From: Flemingiibacterium sp045649205
GTDB lineage: Bacteria > Bacillota > Clostridia > Oscillospirales > CAG-272
Direction: 5' to 3'
Assembly: GCA_045649205.1 (NCBI GenBank)
Contig: JAZRPJ010000187.1
Coordinates: forward strand, 1 to 64,000
Length of the DNA: 64,000 nucleotides
Numbering within the stretch: position 1 is the first letter of the stretch; each line of letters starts with the position of its first letter. This document shows positions 42,213 to 49,863 of the stretch, one piece after another. The notes below the pieces were generated by a model. The model saw only the letters and a list, made by a program, of their open reading frames with translations, ran no database searches and was not told the origin of the DNA. Both the position numbers and the translations under genes were made by a program.

Positions 42213-42250
42213 ACCACTTTTATTATAACAATAATAAAAGTGGTTGTCAA
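42213..42250 (-). promoter_or_regulatory. Consensus promoter inside a perfect palindromic operator
   Basis: Minus-strand TTGACA (42245-42250), 17 bases, TATAAT (42222-42227): a perfect sigma-A consensus. Spacer, -10 and start region lie inside a 32-base palindrome with 14-base perfect arms (42213-42226, 42231-42244) and a 4-base centre. Such a layout suits a dimeric repressor blocking the lipoprotein gene. A second TTGACA on the opposite strand (42268-42273) has no matching -10. Confidence 0.75.
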
Positions 42251-42474
42251 TCTTCCTTGTGGAGCAATTGACAAATTGCCATCTTTTATGGTGCGCAACA
42301 TGGCACCGGACAAAGAACAAAGTGTATCTGACACTTTTTGGCAATAATTGCAGTTTGAGAAAACACTTTATAATGCCATGTGCGTTTTCCGAGTCTTGTG
42401 AGGAAATTCTCGCACGGCAATAATATAAAATTTATTTTTCAGCTTATAGGAAATGACGAAATTTCCTATGCAAT
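42251..42474. other. Noncoding stretch with nested inverted repeats between the lipoprotein gene and tRNA-Arg
   Basis: No credible gene. An outer imperfect inverted repeat (42294-42305 with 42374-42384, CGCAACATGGCA against TGCCATGTGCG) encloses a hairpin AAAGTGT/ACACTTT (42319-42325, 42331-42337). A separate perfect 9-base hairpin ATAGGAAAT/ATTTCCTAT is at 42446-42469. Could be a small non-autonomous element; unproven. Confidence 0.45.
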
Positions 42475-42506
42475 AAAAAACGGCAAGGTAAAACTTGCCG
42501 TTTTTA
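42475..42506 (-). terminator. Terminator of tRNA-Arg
   Basis: Arms AAAAACGGCAAG / CTTGCCGTTTTT with a 6-base loop, immediately after the tRNA CCA on the minus strand. Confidence 0.92.
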
Positions 42507-42583
42507 TGGTGCGCTTGATAGGAATCGAACCTACGACAACCCGGCGTCGGAGGCCGGTGCTCTATCCACTGAGCTACAAGCGC
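42507..42583 (-). tRNA. tRNA-Arg (anticodon CCG)
   Basis: A 77-base tRNA with encoded CCA: acceptor GCGCTTG/CAAGCGC, D-arm TAGCTCAGTGGATAGAGCA, anticodon stem CCGGC/GCCGG with loop CTCCGAC (anticodon CCG), T-arm CGTAGGTTCGATTCCTATC. Reads the rare CGG Arg codon. Confidence 0.96.
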
Positions 42584-42599
42584 ATATGTGTATTTAATT

Positions 42600-42657
42600 G
42601 TGTTTTGTTCGATTCCTAATCGAATACCCCTCCGGGTACTTCCTCGCTACGCTCACG
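42600..42657. repeat. Insertion-like palindromic segment interrupting a tRNA copy
   Basis: Contains GTTCGATTCCTA (42607-42618), an inverted exact 12-base copy of the tRNA-Arg T-arm at 42519-42530, a TTCGATT/AATCGAA hairpin, a TACCC/GGGTA hairpin and the GC-rich CCTCGCTACGCTCACGGCG. It occupies the place where the tRNA 3' third should be. Confidence 0.55.
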
Positions 42658-42713
42658 GCGCCTACAGCAACCCGGCTCAAGGGCCGGTACTCTATCCACT
42701 GAGCTACAAGCGC
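42658..42713 (-). pseudogene. Broken tRNA copy (5' two thirds of an Arg-like tRNA)
   Basis: Starts GCGCTTGTAGCTCAGTGGAT, matching the neighbouring tRNA-Arg almost exactly through the D-arm (about 31 bases identical except one). The anticodon arm CCGGC-CCTTGA-GCCGG has a 6-base instead of 7-base loop, and homology stops at GTAGG in the T-stem; there is no T-loop, acceptor 3' strand or CCA. Not functional as a tRNA. Confidence 0.8.
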
Positions 42714-42810
42714 ATGGTTGTATTATACCAAAGATTACTTATAAATGCAATCTCATTTTTTGTCGCAAATAAAGGCTTTCTTGTATCCAGGTGTTGAATT
42801 GACTGATTAA

Positions 42811-42850
42811 AATTAAAACGGACTGCTTTCGCAGTCCGTTTATTTTAATT
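42811..42850 (-). terminator. Terminator of the S10-spc-alpha operon
   Basis: Arms AAACGGACTGC / GCAGTCCGTTT with loop TTTC, inside a wider AATTAAAA/TTTTAATT symmetry. Directly follows the rplQ stop on the minus strand. Confidence 0.93.
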
Positions 42851-43190
42851 AGTCAACAAGAGCGATGATTGCTGTGGGAGCGTTGTCACCACGGCGAACG
42901 CCTGTCTTAATAATTCTTGTGTAACCACCGTTACGATCTGCATACTTAGGAGCGATTTCTTCAAAAACCTTTGTTACAACAGACTCCTTTGTGATAAATG
43001 CAAGAGCCTGACGACGGGAATGAAGTGTGTTTGTCTTGCCAAGAGTAATCATCTTTTCTGCAAGGCTTCTAACTTCCTTAGCACGTGTAACTGTAGTTTC
43101 GATCTTACCGTTCTCGAGCAAAGATGTAACCATGTTACGAAGCATAGCCATTCTCTGGTCTGTAGGACGGCCTAATTTTCTTGTACCCAT
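42849..43190 (-). CDS. rplQ: 50S ribosomal protein L17
   Basis: A 113-residue protein: GTRKLGRPTDQRMAMLRNMVTSLLE is the family N terminus and it ends GGYTRIIKTGVRRGDNAPTAIIALVD. L17 sits near the peptide exit on the 50S back. Last gene of the alpha operon, 22 bases after rpoA and followed by the operon terminator; AGGAGG precedes the ATG. Confidence 0.97.
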   Translation of the reverse strand: MGTRKLGRPTDQRMAMLRNMVTSLLENGKIETTVTRAKEVRSLAEKMITLGKTNTLHSRRQALAFITKESVVTKVFEEIAPKYADRNGGYTRIIKTGVRRGDNAPTAIIALVD

Positions 43191-43212
43191 TGCGTTGTAC
43201 CTCCTTCTTTAA

Positions 43213-44169
43213 TCAGTCCTCACTGGGAGCGAAGGAAAGACCAAGTGCCTGAAGCTTATTGAATACTTCGTCAAGACTCTTTCTGCCAAGGTTTCTAACC
43301 TTCATCATTTCTTCTTCCTTCTTGAGAGTAAGGTCTTCAACTGTGTTGATGCCTGCTCTCTTCAAGCAGTTGTAAGAACGAACAGAAAGGTCAAGTTCTT
43401 CGATAGTCATTTCAAATACTTTTTCCTTCTTGGTTTCTTCCTTTTCAACCATTGTCTCAACATTCATAGCTTCGTCTGTAAGCTGAATGAAGAGCATCAT
43501 GTGATCGTTTATGATCTTAGCAGCAAGGCTGATTGCCTCGTCTGCAGTCTTTGTACCATTTGTCCAAACCTCGACTGTGAGTTTGTCAAAATCAACATCC
43601 TGACCCACACGTGTGTTTTCAACAGTGTAGTTCACCTTGGGAACGGGAGTGTAGATGGAGTCAACAGGAATAAGACCGATAAGAGGCTGGGCCATAGCCT
43701 TATTCTTTTCAGCAGAAACATAGCCTCTGCCCTTACCTATTGTAAGTTCCATGTACATTTTCGCATCCTCGTTAAGAGTTGCAAGGTGTAATTCGGGATT
43801 AAGGATTTCAACATCAGCATCGCGGATAATATCACCGGCTGTGAGCTCCATAGCACCGTTTGCTTCGATGCGAACAGTCTTGGGGCCGTCGGAATGAAGC
43901 TTAATGATAATCTGCTTAATGTTAAGCACGATTTCAGAAACATCTTCCTTAACACCGGGAATTGTGGAAAACTCATGCTGAACGCCATCAATCTTAATGG
44001 ATGTAACAGCTGCGCCCTCTAAGCTGGAGAGCATCATGCGTCTGAGAGAGTTTCCGAGGGTTGTGCCGTAGCCACGCTGAAGCGGAGCAACGGTATATTT
44101 TCCGTAAGAGAGGTCCTCGGACTGCTCTACTTTCTCAATACGGGGTTTTTCAAATCTTAAATCGTTCAA
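43213..44169 (-). CDS. rpoA: DNA-directed RNA polymerase subunit alpha
   Basis: A 318-residue subunit that nucleates polymerase assembly. N-terminal domain with PLQRGYGTTLGNSLRRMMLSSLEGAAV; a linker rich in Glu/Lys (about 230-245); C-terminal domain ELDLSVRSYNCLKRAGINTVEDLT and RNLGRKSLDEV, which binds UP elements and activators. Located between rpsD and rplQ as in nearly all bacteria. Confidence 0.98.
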   Translation of the reverse strand: MNDLRFEKPRIEKVEQSEDLSYGKYTVAPLQRGYGTTLGNSLRRMMLSSLEGAAVTSIKIDGVQHEFSTIPGVKEDVSEIVLNIKQIIIKLHSDGPKTVRIEANGAMELTAGDIIRDADVEILNPELHLATLNEDAKMYMELTIGKGRGYVSAEKNKAMAQPLIGLIPVDSIYTPVPKVNYTVENTRVGQDVDFDKLTVEVWTNGTKTADEAISLAAKIINDHMMLFIQLTDEAMNVETMVEKEETKKEKVFEMTIEELDLSVRSYNCLKRAGINTVEDLTLKKEEEMMKVRNLGRKSLDEVFNKLQALGLSFAPSED

Positions 44170-44259
44170 CTAATACACCCTCCTATATATTTTTTTGTTA
44201 CATAGTGTCGGGATAGGTCTAGGCGAATAATGCGATATACCCTGCCCTTGACCCAACTA

Positions 44260-44856
44260 TTACTTGGAGTAAAGTTCGACGATAAGTGTTTCGTTGATTT
44301 CGTAGTCGATATCTTCTCTCTTAGCAACAGCTGCAATTGTACCGGAAAGAGTATTCTTGTCAGCGCTGATCCAGGAAGGAACAGTTCTGGAAGAATTACG
44401 TTCAACGATTTCCTTCATCCAGTCAGCTGTAGCTGTGTTTTCCTTAAGAGAAACAACTTCGCCTACAGATACAAGATAGGAGGGAATGTCAACACGCTTG
44501 CCGTTTACAAGCACGTGACCGTGTGTAACAATCTGACGAGCCTGACGACGAGTGTCGGCAAGACCAAGTCTGAAGATTACGTTGTCAAGTCTGCTTTCGA
44601 GGATAGAAAGAAGGTTTTCACCAGTGATGCCTTCCTTCTTGTTAGCCATTTCGAAATACTTTCTGAAGGGCTTTTCAAGTACACCATAGATGAACTTTGC
44701 CTTCTGCTTTTCGTTAAGCTGAATAGCGTATTCGCTCTTCTTCTTTCTCTGATTGCCACCGGGATTACGGTTGCTCTTCTTATCAACGCCCATAACAGAG
44801 GGTTCAATACCCAATGTTCTGCAACGCTTTAAAATGGGCTGCATGTTCTTAGCCAT
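44260..44856 (-). CDS. rpsD: 30S ribosomal protein S4
   Basis: A 198-residue primary 16S-binding protein with an S4 domain (about 88-150, RLDNVIFRLGLADTRRQARQIVTHGHVLVNG). Only one Cys (Cys12) remains at the N terminus, so it is the zinc-independent form. In Bacillus rpsD is monocistronic; here it is inside the alpha operon. A 90-base spacer separates it from rpoA. Confidence 0.97.
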   Translation of the reverse strand: MAKNMQPILKRCRTLGIEPSVMGVDKKSNRNPGGNQRKKKSEYAIQLNEKQKAKFIYGVLEKPFRKYFEMANKKEGITGENLLSILESRLDNVIFRLGLADTRRQARQIVTHGHVLVNGKRVDIPSYLVSVGEVVSLKENTATADWMKEIVERNSSRTVPSWISADKNTLSGTIAAVAKREDIDYEINETLIVELYSK

Positions 44857-44877
44857 ATCAGTAAACCTCCTTCTAAA

Positions 44878-45276
44878 TCAAACTCTTCTTCTCTTGGGGG
44901 GACGGCAACCATTGTGAGGAATGGGAGTTACGTCCTTAATGAGGCTTACATCAAGACCTGCTGCCTGAAGTGCACGAATTGCAGCTTCACGACCTGCACC
45001 GGGGCCCTTAACATAAACTTCAACTGTCTTTAAGCCATGTTCCATAGCAGCCTTTGCTGCTGTTTCAGCTGCCATCTGAGCAGCGAAGGGTGTGCTCTTT
45101 CTGGAGCCTCTGAAACCAAGTCCGCCAGCGGATGCCCAGGAAAGAGCATTACCGTTAACGTCTGTAATTGTTACGATAGTGTTGTTGAAAGTGCTTCTGA
45201 TATGTGCTGCACCACGTTCGATATTCTTACGTTCACGTCTTTTACGAACGGCTGTCTTTTTAACTGCTTTAGCCAT
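44878..45276 (-). CDS. rpsK: 30S ribosomal protein S11
   Basis: A 132-residue protein: basic N terminus, HIRSTFNNTIVTITDVNGNALSWASAGGLGFRGSRKSTPFAAQ, and C-terminal DVTPIPHNGCRPPKRRRV. S11 forms part of the platform and contacts mRNA near the E site. The Asn-Gly in HNGCRPPK is the site that forms isoaspartate in E. coli S11. Confidence 0.98.
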   Translation of the reverse strand: MAKAVKKTAVRKRRERKNIERGAAHIRSTFNNTIVTITDVNGNALSWASAGGLGFRGSRKSTPFAAQMAAETAAKAAMEHGLKTVEVYVKGPGAGREAAIRALQAAGLDVSLIKDVTPIPHNGCRPPKRRRV

Positions 45277-45290
45277 TTATGCTCTCCTCC

Positions 45291-45659
45291 TTACTTCTTC
45301 TTATTAGCGATTGTACGCTTGGGGCCCTTTCTTGTGCGGGCGTTGTTCTTTGTGTTCTGACCTCTAACGGGGAGGCCCTTTCTGTGACGTACGCCACGGT
45401 AGCAACCTACTTCGATAAGTCTCTTAATGTTAAGAGCTACTTCTCTACGAAGGTCACCTTCAACTGTATAGTTGTTATCAATAACGTCTCTGAGCTTTGC
45501 TACTTCGTCTTCTGTAAGGTCCTTTACTCTTGTATCAGGATTGATACCTGTAGCTTCAAGGATCTTTGTTGCGCTGGTTCTGCCGATACCGTATACGTAT
45601 GTGAGACCAATCTCAACACGCTTTTCACGGGGCAAATCCACACCGGCTATTCTTGCCAT
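45291..45659 (-). CDS. rpsM: 30S ribosomal protein S13
   Basis: A 122-residue head protein contacting 50S bridges and P-site tRNA: ARIAGVDLPREKRVEIGLTYVYGIGRTSA with the helix-two-turn-helix segment, and the basic tail NTKNNARTRKGPKRTIANKKK. A spacer of 153 bases separates it from rpmJ, with a TATAAT box and long G/C-rich stretches. Confidence 0.97.
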   Translation of the reverse strand: MARIAGVDLPREKRVEIGLTYVYGIGRTSATKILEATGINPDTRVKDLTEDEVAKLRDVIDNNYTVEGDLRREVALNIKRLIEVGCYRGVRHRKGLPVRGQNTKNNARTRKGPKRTIANKKK

Positions 45660-45812
45660 AGTTTTCTCATCCTTTCATAATATGATTGTTGACCCGACTT
45701 TCCATCGGATCCGACACCGAAAATTTTGATCAGCTTACAATTATACCGCAAAAATGAGGGATAAATTTCCCGACAACACAATTTCTGTGTTCAGCCGCGC
45801 CGTAAAAATTAA
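45660..45812 (-). other. Long spacer between rpmJ and rpsM
   Basis: About 150 bases with no ORF. On the minus strand it holds GCGGTATAATTG, a good -10 element without a clear -35 at the right distance, and GGGTCAACAATCATA before AAAGGATG. It may be an internal promoter or an r-protein control site; not shown. Confidence 0.4.
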
Positions 45813-45926
45813 TCAGCCCTGCTTCTGCTTGTGCTTGGGATTTTCACAGATTACCATGATTTTACCTTTTCTCTTGATAATCTTGCACTTTTCGCAAATC
45901 GGTTTAACTGAGGGTCTAATCTTCAT
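45813..45926 (-). CDS. rpmJ: 50S ribosomal protein L36
   Basis: A 37-residue protein read directly: MKIRPSVKPICEKCKIIKRK then GKIMVICENPKHKQKQG. The zinc ligands are present as Cys11, Cys14, Cys27 and His32, so this is the zinc-containing form. GAGGAATTCACT precedes the ATG. Sits between infA and rpsM as expected. Confidence 0.97.
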   Translation of the reverse strand: MKIRPSVKPICEKCKIIKRKGKIMVICENPKHKQKQG

Positions 45927-45975
45927 AGTGAATTCCTCCTCAAATGTTTTAAATACTGATATTTACCTTTTGTGC

Positions 45976-46194
45976 TTATTTTGCACGCCATGTAATTCTG
46001 CCGCGAGTAAGGTCATAGGGAGAAAGTTCAACCTTTACCTTATCTCCGGGGAGAATTCTGATAAAATTCATTCTGAGCTTACCGGAAATGTGTCCGAGTA
46101 TCTGATGACCGTTACTAAGTTCAATCTGGAACATTGCGTTCGGGAGAGCTTCTATAACGGTACCTTCCATTTCAAGAACATCTTCTTTAGCCAC
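45976..46194 (-). CDS. infA: Translation initiation factor IF-1
   Basis: A 72-residue OB-fold protein: AKEDVLEMEGTVIEALPNAMF, then GHQILGHISGKLRMNFIRILPGDKVKVELSPYDLTRGRI. Binds the 30S A site during initiation. AGGAGGTAATTTCC lies before the ATG; 12 bases after the KOW-domain gene. Confidence 0.98.
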   Translation of the reverse strand: MAKEDVLEMEGTVIEALPNAMFQIELSNGHQILGHISGKLRMNFIRILPGDKVKVELSPYDLTRGRITWRAK

Positions 46195-46206
46195 GGAAAT
46201 TACCTC

Positions 46207-46485
46207 CTAATCTGAAACTTTAGACTTTAACATGAATTTCAATCTCTTTAATTCTGCTCTCATAAGAGCGTCAACGGTATTTGAACCGTTTTCAATCTTT
46301 TCTCTGACAGCCTCCGACGAAAACCCTATCTCCTCAAGATGAAGAATATTCTTTTTCTTGGGATTGGTTATTTTGCGTCTTTTACCATCTGCCAAAAGAG
46401 CAAAGCCGTCATTTACGGCTGTTACAAAGAACATCTCGCCGTCATACTTGCCCTTTTTTGAAATAACAACATCTGAAATTTTCAT
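46207..46485 (-). CDS. KOW-domain RNA-binding protein (L14e-like)
   Basis: A 92-residue protein beginning MKISDVVISKKGKYDGEMFFVTAVNDGFALLADG, a KOW/SH3-like module, with a Lys-rich helical tail. It is a common, uncharacterised companion of map and infA in Clostridia. TGAGGTAA places the ATG at 46485 better than one at 46491. The map stop codon is 6 bases upstream. Confidence 0.85.
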   Translation of the reverse strand: MKISDVVISKKGKYDGEMFFVTAVNDGFALLADGKRRKITNPKKKNILHLEEIGFSSEAVREKIENGSNTVDALMRAELKRLKFMLKSKVSD

Positions 46486-46490
46486 ATGCA

Positions 46491-47243
46491 TTACCTCAGG
46501 GTCAGTATTTTCGGCCCGTTCTCCGTAATAGCAACCGTGTTTTCATAATGTGCCGAAAGCTTTCCGTCCTTCGTAGTTACGGTCCAACCGTCCTTCTTGG
46601 AGAAGGAAACATCCTTCGTGCCCATGTTTATCATCGGCTCAATTGCGATTACCATGCCTTTAGTCAGTCTCACACCTTTACCCGCTATGCCGAAGTTCGG
46701 AATATCGGGAGACTCGTGAAGCTCACGCCCCACGCCGTGACCGACAAGCTCTCGTACAACACCATAGCCCATTTTTTCAGCATGAGCTTGCACAGCAGAA
46801 CCAATGTCACCTACACGGTTACCGTCCACAGCCATCTTCATGCCTTCAAAGAAGCATTCACGTGTTGTTTCGATAAGCCTTTTGGCTTCGTCTGAAATCT
46901 TGCCAACGGCAAGCGTTCTCGCAGCGTCACCGTGGAAGCCTCCAAAGAAGGCACCCACGTCAATGCTTACGATGTCACCCTCATTGAGTACAATGTCTTT
47001 TGAGGGAATTCCGTGAACAACAACATTGTTAGGTGAGATGCAGCAGCAGGCGGGAAAGCCTCTGTAGCCCTTAAAGGAGGGCTTTGCACCTTCACCCACA
47101 ATTACCTTCTCAACAATGTTGTTGAGCTCTAAGGTTGTCATTCCGGGTTTAACTGCCTCTTCGGCAGCTTCTAAGGCCTTAGCGACTATCAAGCCGCTTT
47201 TAGCCATAGCTTCTAAATCTTTTCTTGTTTTGAGAACTATCAT
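46491..47243 (-). CDS. map: Type I methionine aminopeptidase
   Basis: A 250-residue metalloprotease that removes the N-terminal Met of nascent proteins. The five metal ligands are visible: the Asp pair in SIDVGAFFGGFHGDAARTL, His in GHGVGRELHESPDIPNFG, Glu in MVIAIEPMIN and Glu in HYENTVAIT. Between adk and infA, the standard spc position. Confidence 0.97.
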   Translation of the reverse strand: MIVLKTRKDLEAMAKSGLIVAKALEAAEEAVKPGMTTLELNNIVEKVIVGEGAKPSFKGYRGFPACCCISPNNVVVHGIPSKDIVLNEGDIVSIDVGAFFGGFHGDAARTLAVGKISDEAKRLIETTRECFFEGMKMAVDGNRVGDIGSAVQAHAEKMGYGVVRELVGHGVGRELHESPDIPNFGIAGKGVRLTKGMVIAIEPMINMGTKDVSFSKKDGWTVTTKDGKLSAHYENTVAITENGPKILTLR

Positions 47244-47261
47244 ATCGATACCTCGATTTAA

Positions 47262-47894
47262 TTACAGTCCGAGTGCTTCACGCACATCACGTGTTGTATC
47301 TTCAATTTTCTTTCTGCCTTCAACAACAGTGAGGATACCACGTTCTCTGTAGAAGTCCTCAAGAGGCTCTGTCTCGGCATGATATACCGCGAGTCTCTTT
47401 TTAATGGTTTCCGGTTCGTCGTCTGCACGGCGAATCAATTCTCCGCCACACTTGTCACACACACCGGGAATGTTGGGTGCATTGTAAACTGTGTGGAAGG
47501 GAGTTCTGCAAATTCTGCATTCGCGTCTGCCGGAAAGACGGTCAACGATTGCTTCGTCAGGAACAAAAATGTCCAGAACCTTGTCAATATTAAGACCTAA
47601 TCTTTCAGCGGCTTCTGCCTGCGGAATTGTGCGGGGGAAACCGTCAAGGATGTAACCATCCTTGCAATCGTCCTGGTTAAGACGGTTTATAACAATATCA
47701 ATGATTAACTCATCGGGAACAAGCTGACCTTCTGCAATGTAGCCGGCAGCCTTAAGACCGAGCTCTGTTTTGCCATTGATATGCTCTCTGATAATTGCGC
47801 CTGTTGAAATTGTCGGAATTCCGAGAAGAGCTGAGAGCTTTTCTGCCTGTGTGCCCTTACCGGAACCGGGAGCGCCTAATAATACCAGCTTCAT
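47262..47894 (-). CDS. adk: Adenylate kinase, zinc LID type
   Basis: A 210-residue kinase interconverting ATP + AMP and 2 ADP. P-loop LGAPGSGKGTQAEKL; NMP-binding TGAIIREHI; the LID contains Cys-x2-Cys-x16-Cys-x2-Cys (CRIC...CDKC), so it carries structural zinc as in many Gram-positives. Sits between secY and map. Confidence 0.98.
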   Translation of the reverse strand: MKLVLLGAPGSGKGTQAEKLSALLGIPTISTGAIIREHINGKTELGLKAAGYIAEGQLVPDELIIDIVINRLNQDDCKDGYILDGFPRTIPQAEAAERLGLNIDKVLDIFVPDEAIVDRLSGRRECRICRTPFHTVYNAPNIPGVCDKCGGELIRRADDEPETIKKRLAVYHAETEPLEDFYRERGILTVVEGRKKIEDTTRDVREALGL

Positions 47895-47920
47895 AAATAT
47901 CTCCCCTTTAAAGCCCTGGT

Positions 47921-49207
47921 TTATTCAAGAAATCCCTTATAATGTCTCATTACCATCTGAGCTTCAATCTGCTTAACTGTCTCAAGAGCAACACCTACAA
48001 CGATAAGAAGAGATGTACCTGTAAGAGCAAGAGAAGCGATAGGAGCCTTTGTAAGAAGAGTTACAATGATGGGAAGCACTGCGATAATAGCAAGTGCAAT
48101 CGCACCGATAAGAGTAATCTTAGAAAGAACCTTTGTTATATAATCGCTTGTGGGCTTGCCGGGACGGATACCCATGATTGTACCGCCGTTCTGCTTAATG
48201 TTGTTCGCAATTTCAATGGGATTAAAAGTAATCGAAGAATAGAAATATGTGAACGCGATAATAAGAACGAACAGGAATACAGGGTAGAACCAGCCGCCTG
48301 TCATGAAGTTTGCAACCTTGTAAAGCCAGTGGCTTGTGTTACCTGCTGCAAAAAGCTGAGCAAGTGTTGCAGGGAAGGAAATGATGCTCATTGCGAAGAT
48401 AATCGGAATTACGCCGCCCTGAGTAACCTTGAGGGGAATGTTGGAGGACTGACCGCCATACATCTTGTTACCTACAACTCTCTTTGCATACTGTACGGGG
48501 ATCTTTCTTTCAGCGTCGTTAATCATAACAACGAAGAGAATGGAAAGAAGTACGTAAACAATGAGAAGTGCCCATGCGTACCAAGCGGAAAGTGCCTGGC
48601 TTGCTGTAACGAGCATCATGGGGATGCTTGCTACAATACCTGCGAAGATGATCATGGAGATACCGTTGCCGATGCCTCTGCCAGTGATCTGTTCGCCGAG
48701 CCACATAAGGAATGCTGTACCTGCTGTGAAAGCAGTGATGATGGAAAGTGCCACGAAGATTTCGGGCATTGAACCATCAAGCACGATAGCACCCTGGCTC
48801 TTAAGTGTGAAGTAAAGACCTAAAGCCTGTACTGCACCAAGAACTACTGTAACGTATCTTGTGATTTTTGTAATCTTCTTTCTGCCTTCTGCGCCCTCTT
48901 TTGCCATTCTCTCTAAAGCAGGAATAGCAACAGTCAAAAGCTGCATAATAATGGAGCTGTTGATGTAGGGAGAAATGGACATTGCAAAGATTGTTGCATT
49001 TGCCAAAGATCCACCGGAGAAAGAGTTCATAAGATTGAAAAGTGTGCCGCCGTTACCCTGTGTGAGCCAAGCTTCAACAACTTCAGCGTTAATCCACGGA
49101 ACGGGGATGAAGCTTCCTAAACGGAAAACTACGATCAAAAGCACTGTGAAAAGGATTTTCTTTCTCAAATCCGGGATCTTCCATGCATTTCTTAATGTCT
49201 GAAGCAT
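47921..49207 (-). CDS. secY: Protein translocase subunit SecY
   Basis: A 428-residue channel protein with ten membrane helices, starting LRNAWKIPDLRKKILFTVLLIVVFRLGSFIPVP; plug-region and C-terminal RPGKPTSDYITKVLSKITLIGA, ending IEAQMVMRHYKGFLE. Forms the SecYEG channel. Its ATG is one base after the rplO stop. Confidence 0.98.
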   Translation of the reverse strand: MLQTLRNAWKIPDLRKKILFTVLLIVVFRLGSFIPVPWINAEVVEAWLTQGNGGTLFNLMNSFSGGSLANATIFAMSISPYINSSIIMQLLTVAIPALERMAKEGAEGRKKITKITRYVTVVLGAVQALGLYFTLKSQGAIVLDGSMPEIFVALSIITAFTAGTAFLMWLGEQITGRGIGNGISMIIFAGIVASIPMMLVTASQALSAWYAWALLIVYVLLSILFVVMINDAERKIPVQYAKRVVGNKMYGGQSSNIPLKVTQGGVIPIIFAMSIISFPATLAQLFAAGNTSHWLYKVANFMTGGWFYPVFLFVLIIAFTYFYSSITFNPIEIANNIKQNGGTIMGIRPGKPTSDYITKVLSKITLIGAIALAIIAVLPIIVTLLTKAPIASLALTGTSLLIVVGVALETVKQIEAQMVMRHYKGFLE

Positions 49208-49208
49208 G

Positions 49209-49649
49209 TTAGATCACCTCAGCCTTTCCGCCTGCTTTTTCAATCTTTTCCTTTGCGCTTTCAGTAAAGCGAACTGCTTTTACTGTGAGGCTCTTTGTGA
49301 TTTCGCCTCTGCCCATGATTACTACACCATCAAGAACCTTGCTGATAACGCCAGCTTCCTTGAGAGCTGCTGCGTCAACAACTGCACCGTTTTCAAACTT
49401 TTCAAGTGCGGATACGTTGATAGCTACATAATCCTTAGCAAATTTATTTGTAAAGCCACGCTTGGGAAGACGACGATATAAGGGCATCTGACCGCCTTCG
49501 AAGCCGGGACGTACGCCACCGCCGGAGCGAGCGTTCTGACCCTTGTGACCTCTGCCTGCTGTCTTACCGTTACCGCTACCGTGACCACGGCCTTTTCTGA
49601 AAGATTCCTTCTTGGAACCGGGAGCGGGTGTAAGTTCATATAATTTCAT
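49209..49649 (-). CDS. rplO: 50S ribosomal protein L15
   Basis: A 146-residue protein with the Gly/Arg-rich N-terminal extension (GRGHGSGNGKTAGRGHKGQNARSG split around the middle) and a globular C-terminal half. Spans domain II/V of 23S rRNA. Stop is one base from the secY start, so translation is coupled. Confidence 0.98.
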   Translation of the reverse strand: MKLYELTPAPGSKKESFRKGRGHGSGNGKTAGRGHKGQNARSGGGVRPGFEGGQMPLYRRLPKRGFTNKFAKDYVAINVSALEKFENGAVVDAAALKEAGVISKVLDGVVIMGRGEITKSLTVKAVRFTESAKEKIEKAGGKAEVI

Positions 49650-49669
49650 TGCAGTGCACCTCCTTAAAG

Positions 49670-49849
49670 TTAGATTTCTTCGTACTTAATCAAATGGCTT
49701 ACAGTATTGATCATACCTCTGATCTGAGGTGTGTCGTTCTGTTCAACCACGTCTCTTATTTTCTTAAGGCCGAGAGCTTTAACTGTTGCAATCTGGTTAG
49801 CTTTTCTGCCTGCTGTACTCTTTACGAGAGTAATTCTAAGTTTAGCCAT
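49670..49849 (-). CDS. rpmD: 50S ribosomal protein L30
   Basis: A 59-residue protein read directly: MAKLRITLVKSTAGRKANQI, ATVKALGLKKIRDVVEQNDT, then PQIRGMINTVSHLIKYEEI. Short bacterial L30 binding domain II of 23S rRNA. AAGGAGG precedes the ATG at 49849. Between rpsE and rplO. Confidence 0.97.
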   Translation of the reverse strand: MAKLRITLVKSTAGRKANQIATVKALGLKKIRDVVEQNDTPQIRGMINTVSHLIKYEEI

Positions 49850-49863
49850 TGTATTACTCCTCC

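Noticed and set aside
42658..42713. A second functional tRNA-Arg/Leu/Lys
   Set aside because: Six-base anticodon loop and no T-loop, acceptor 3' strand or CCA.
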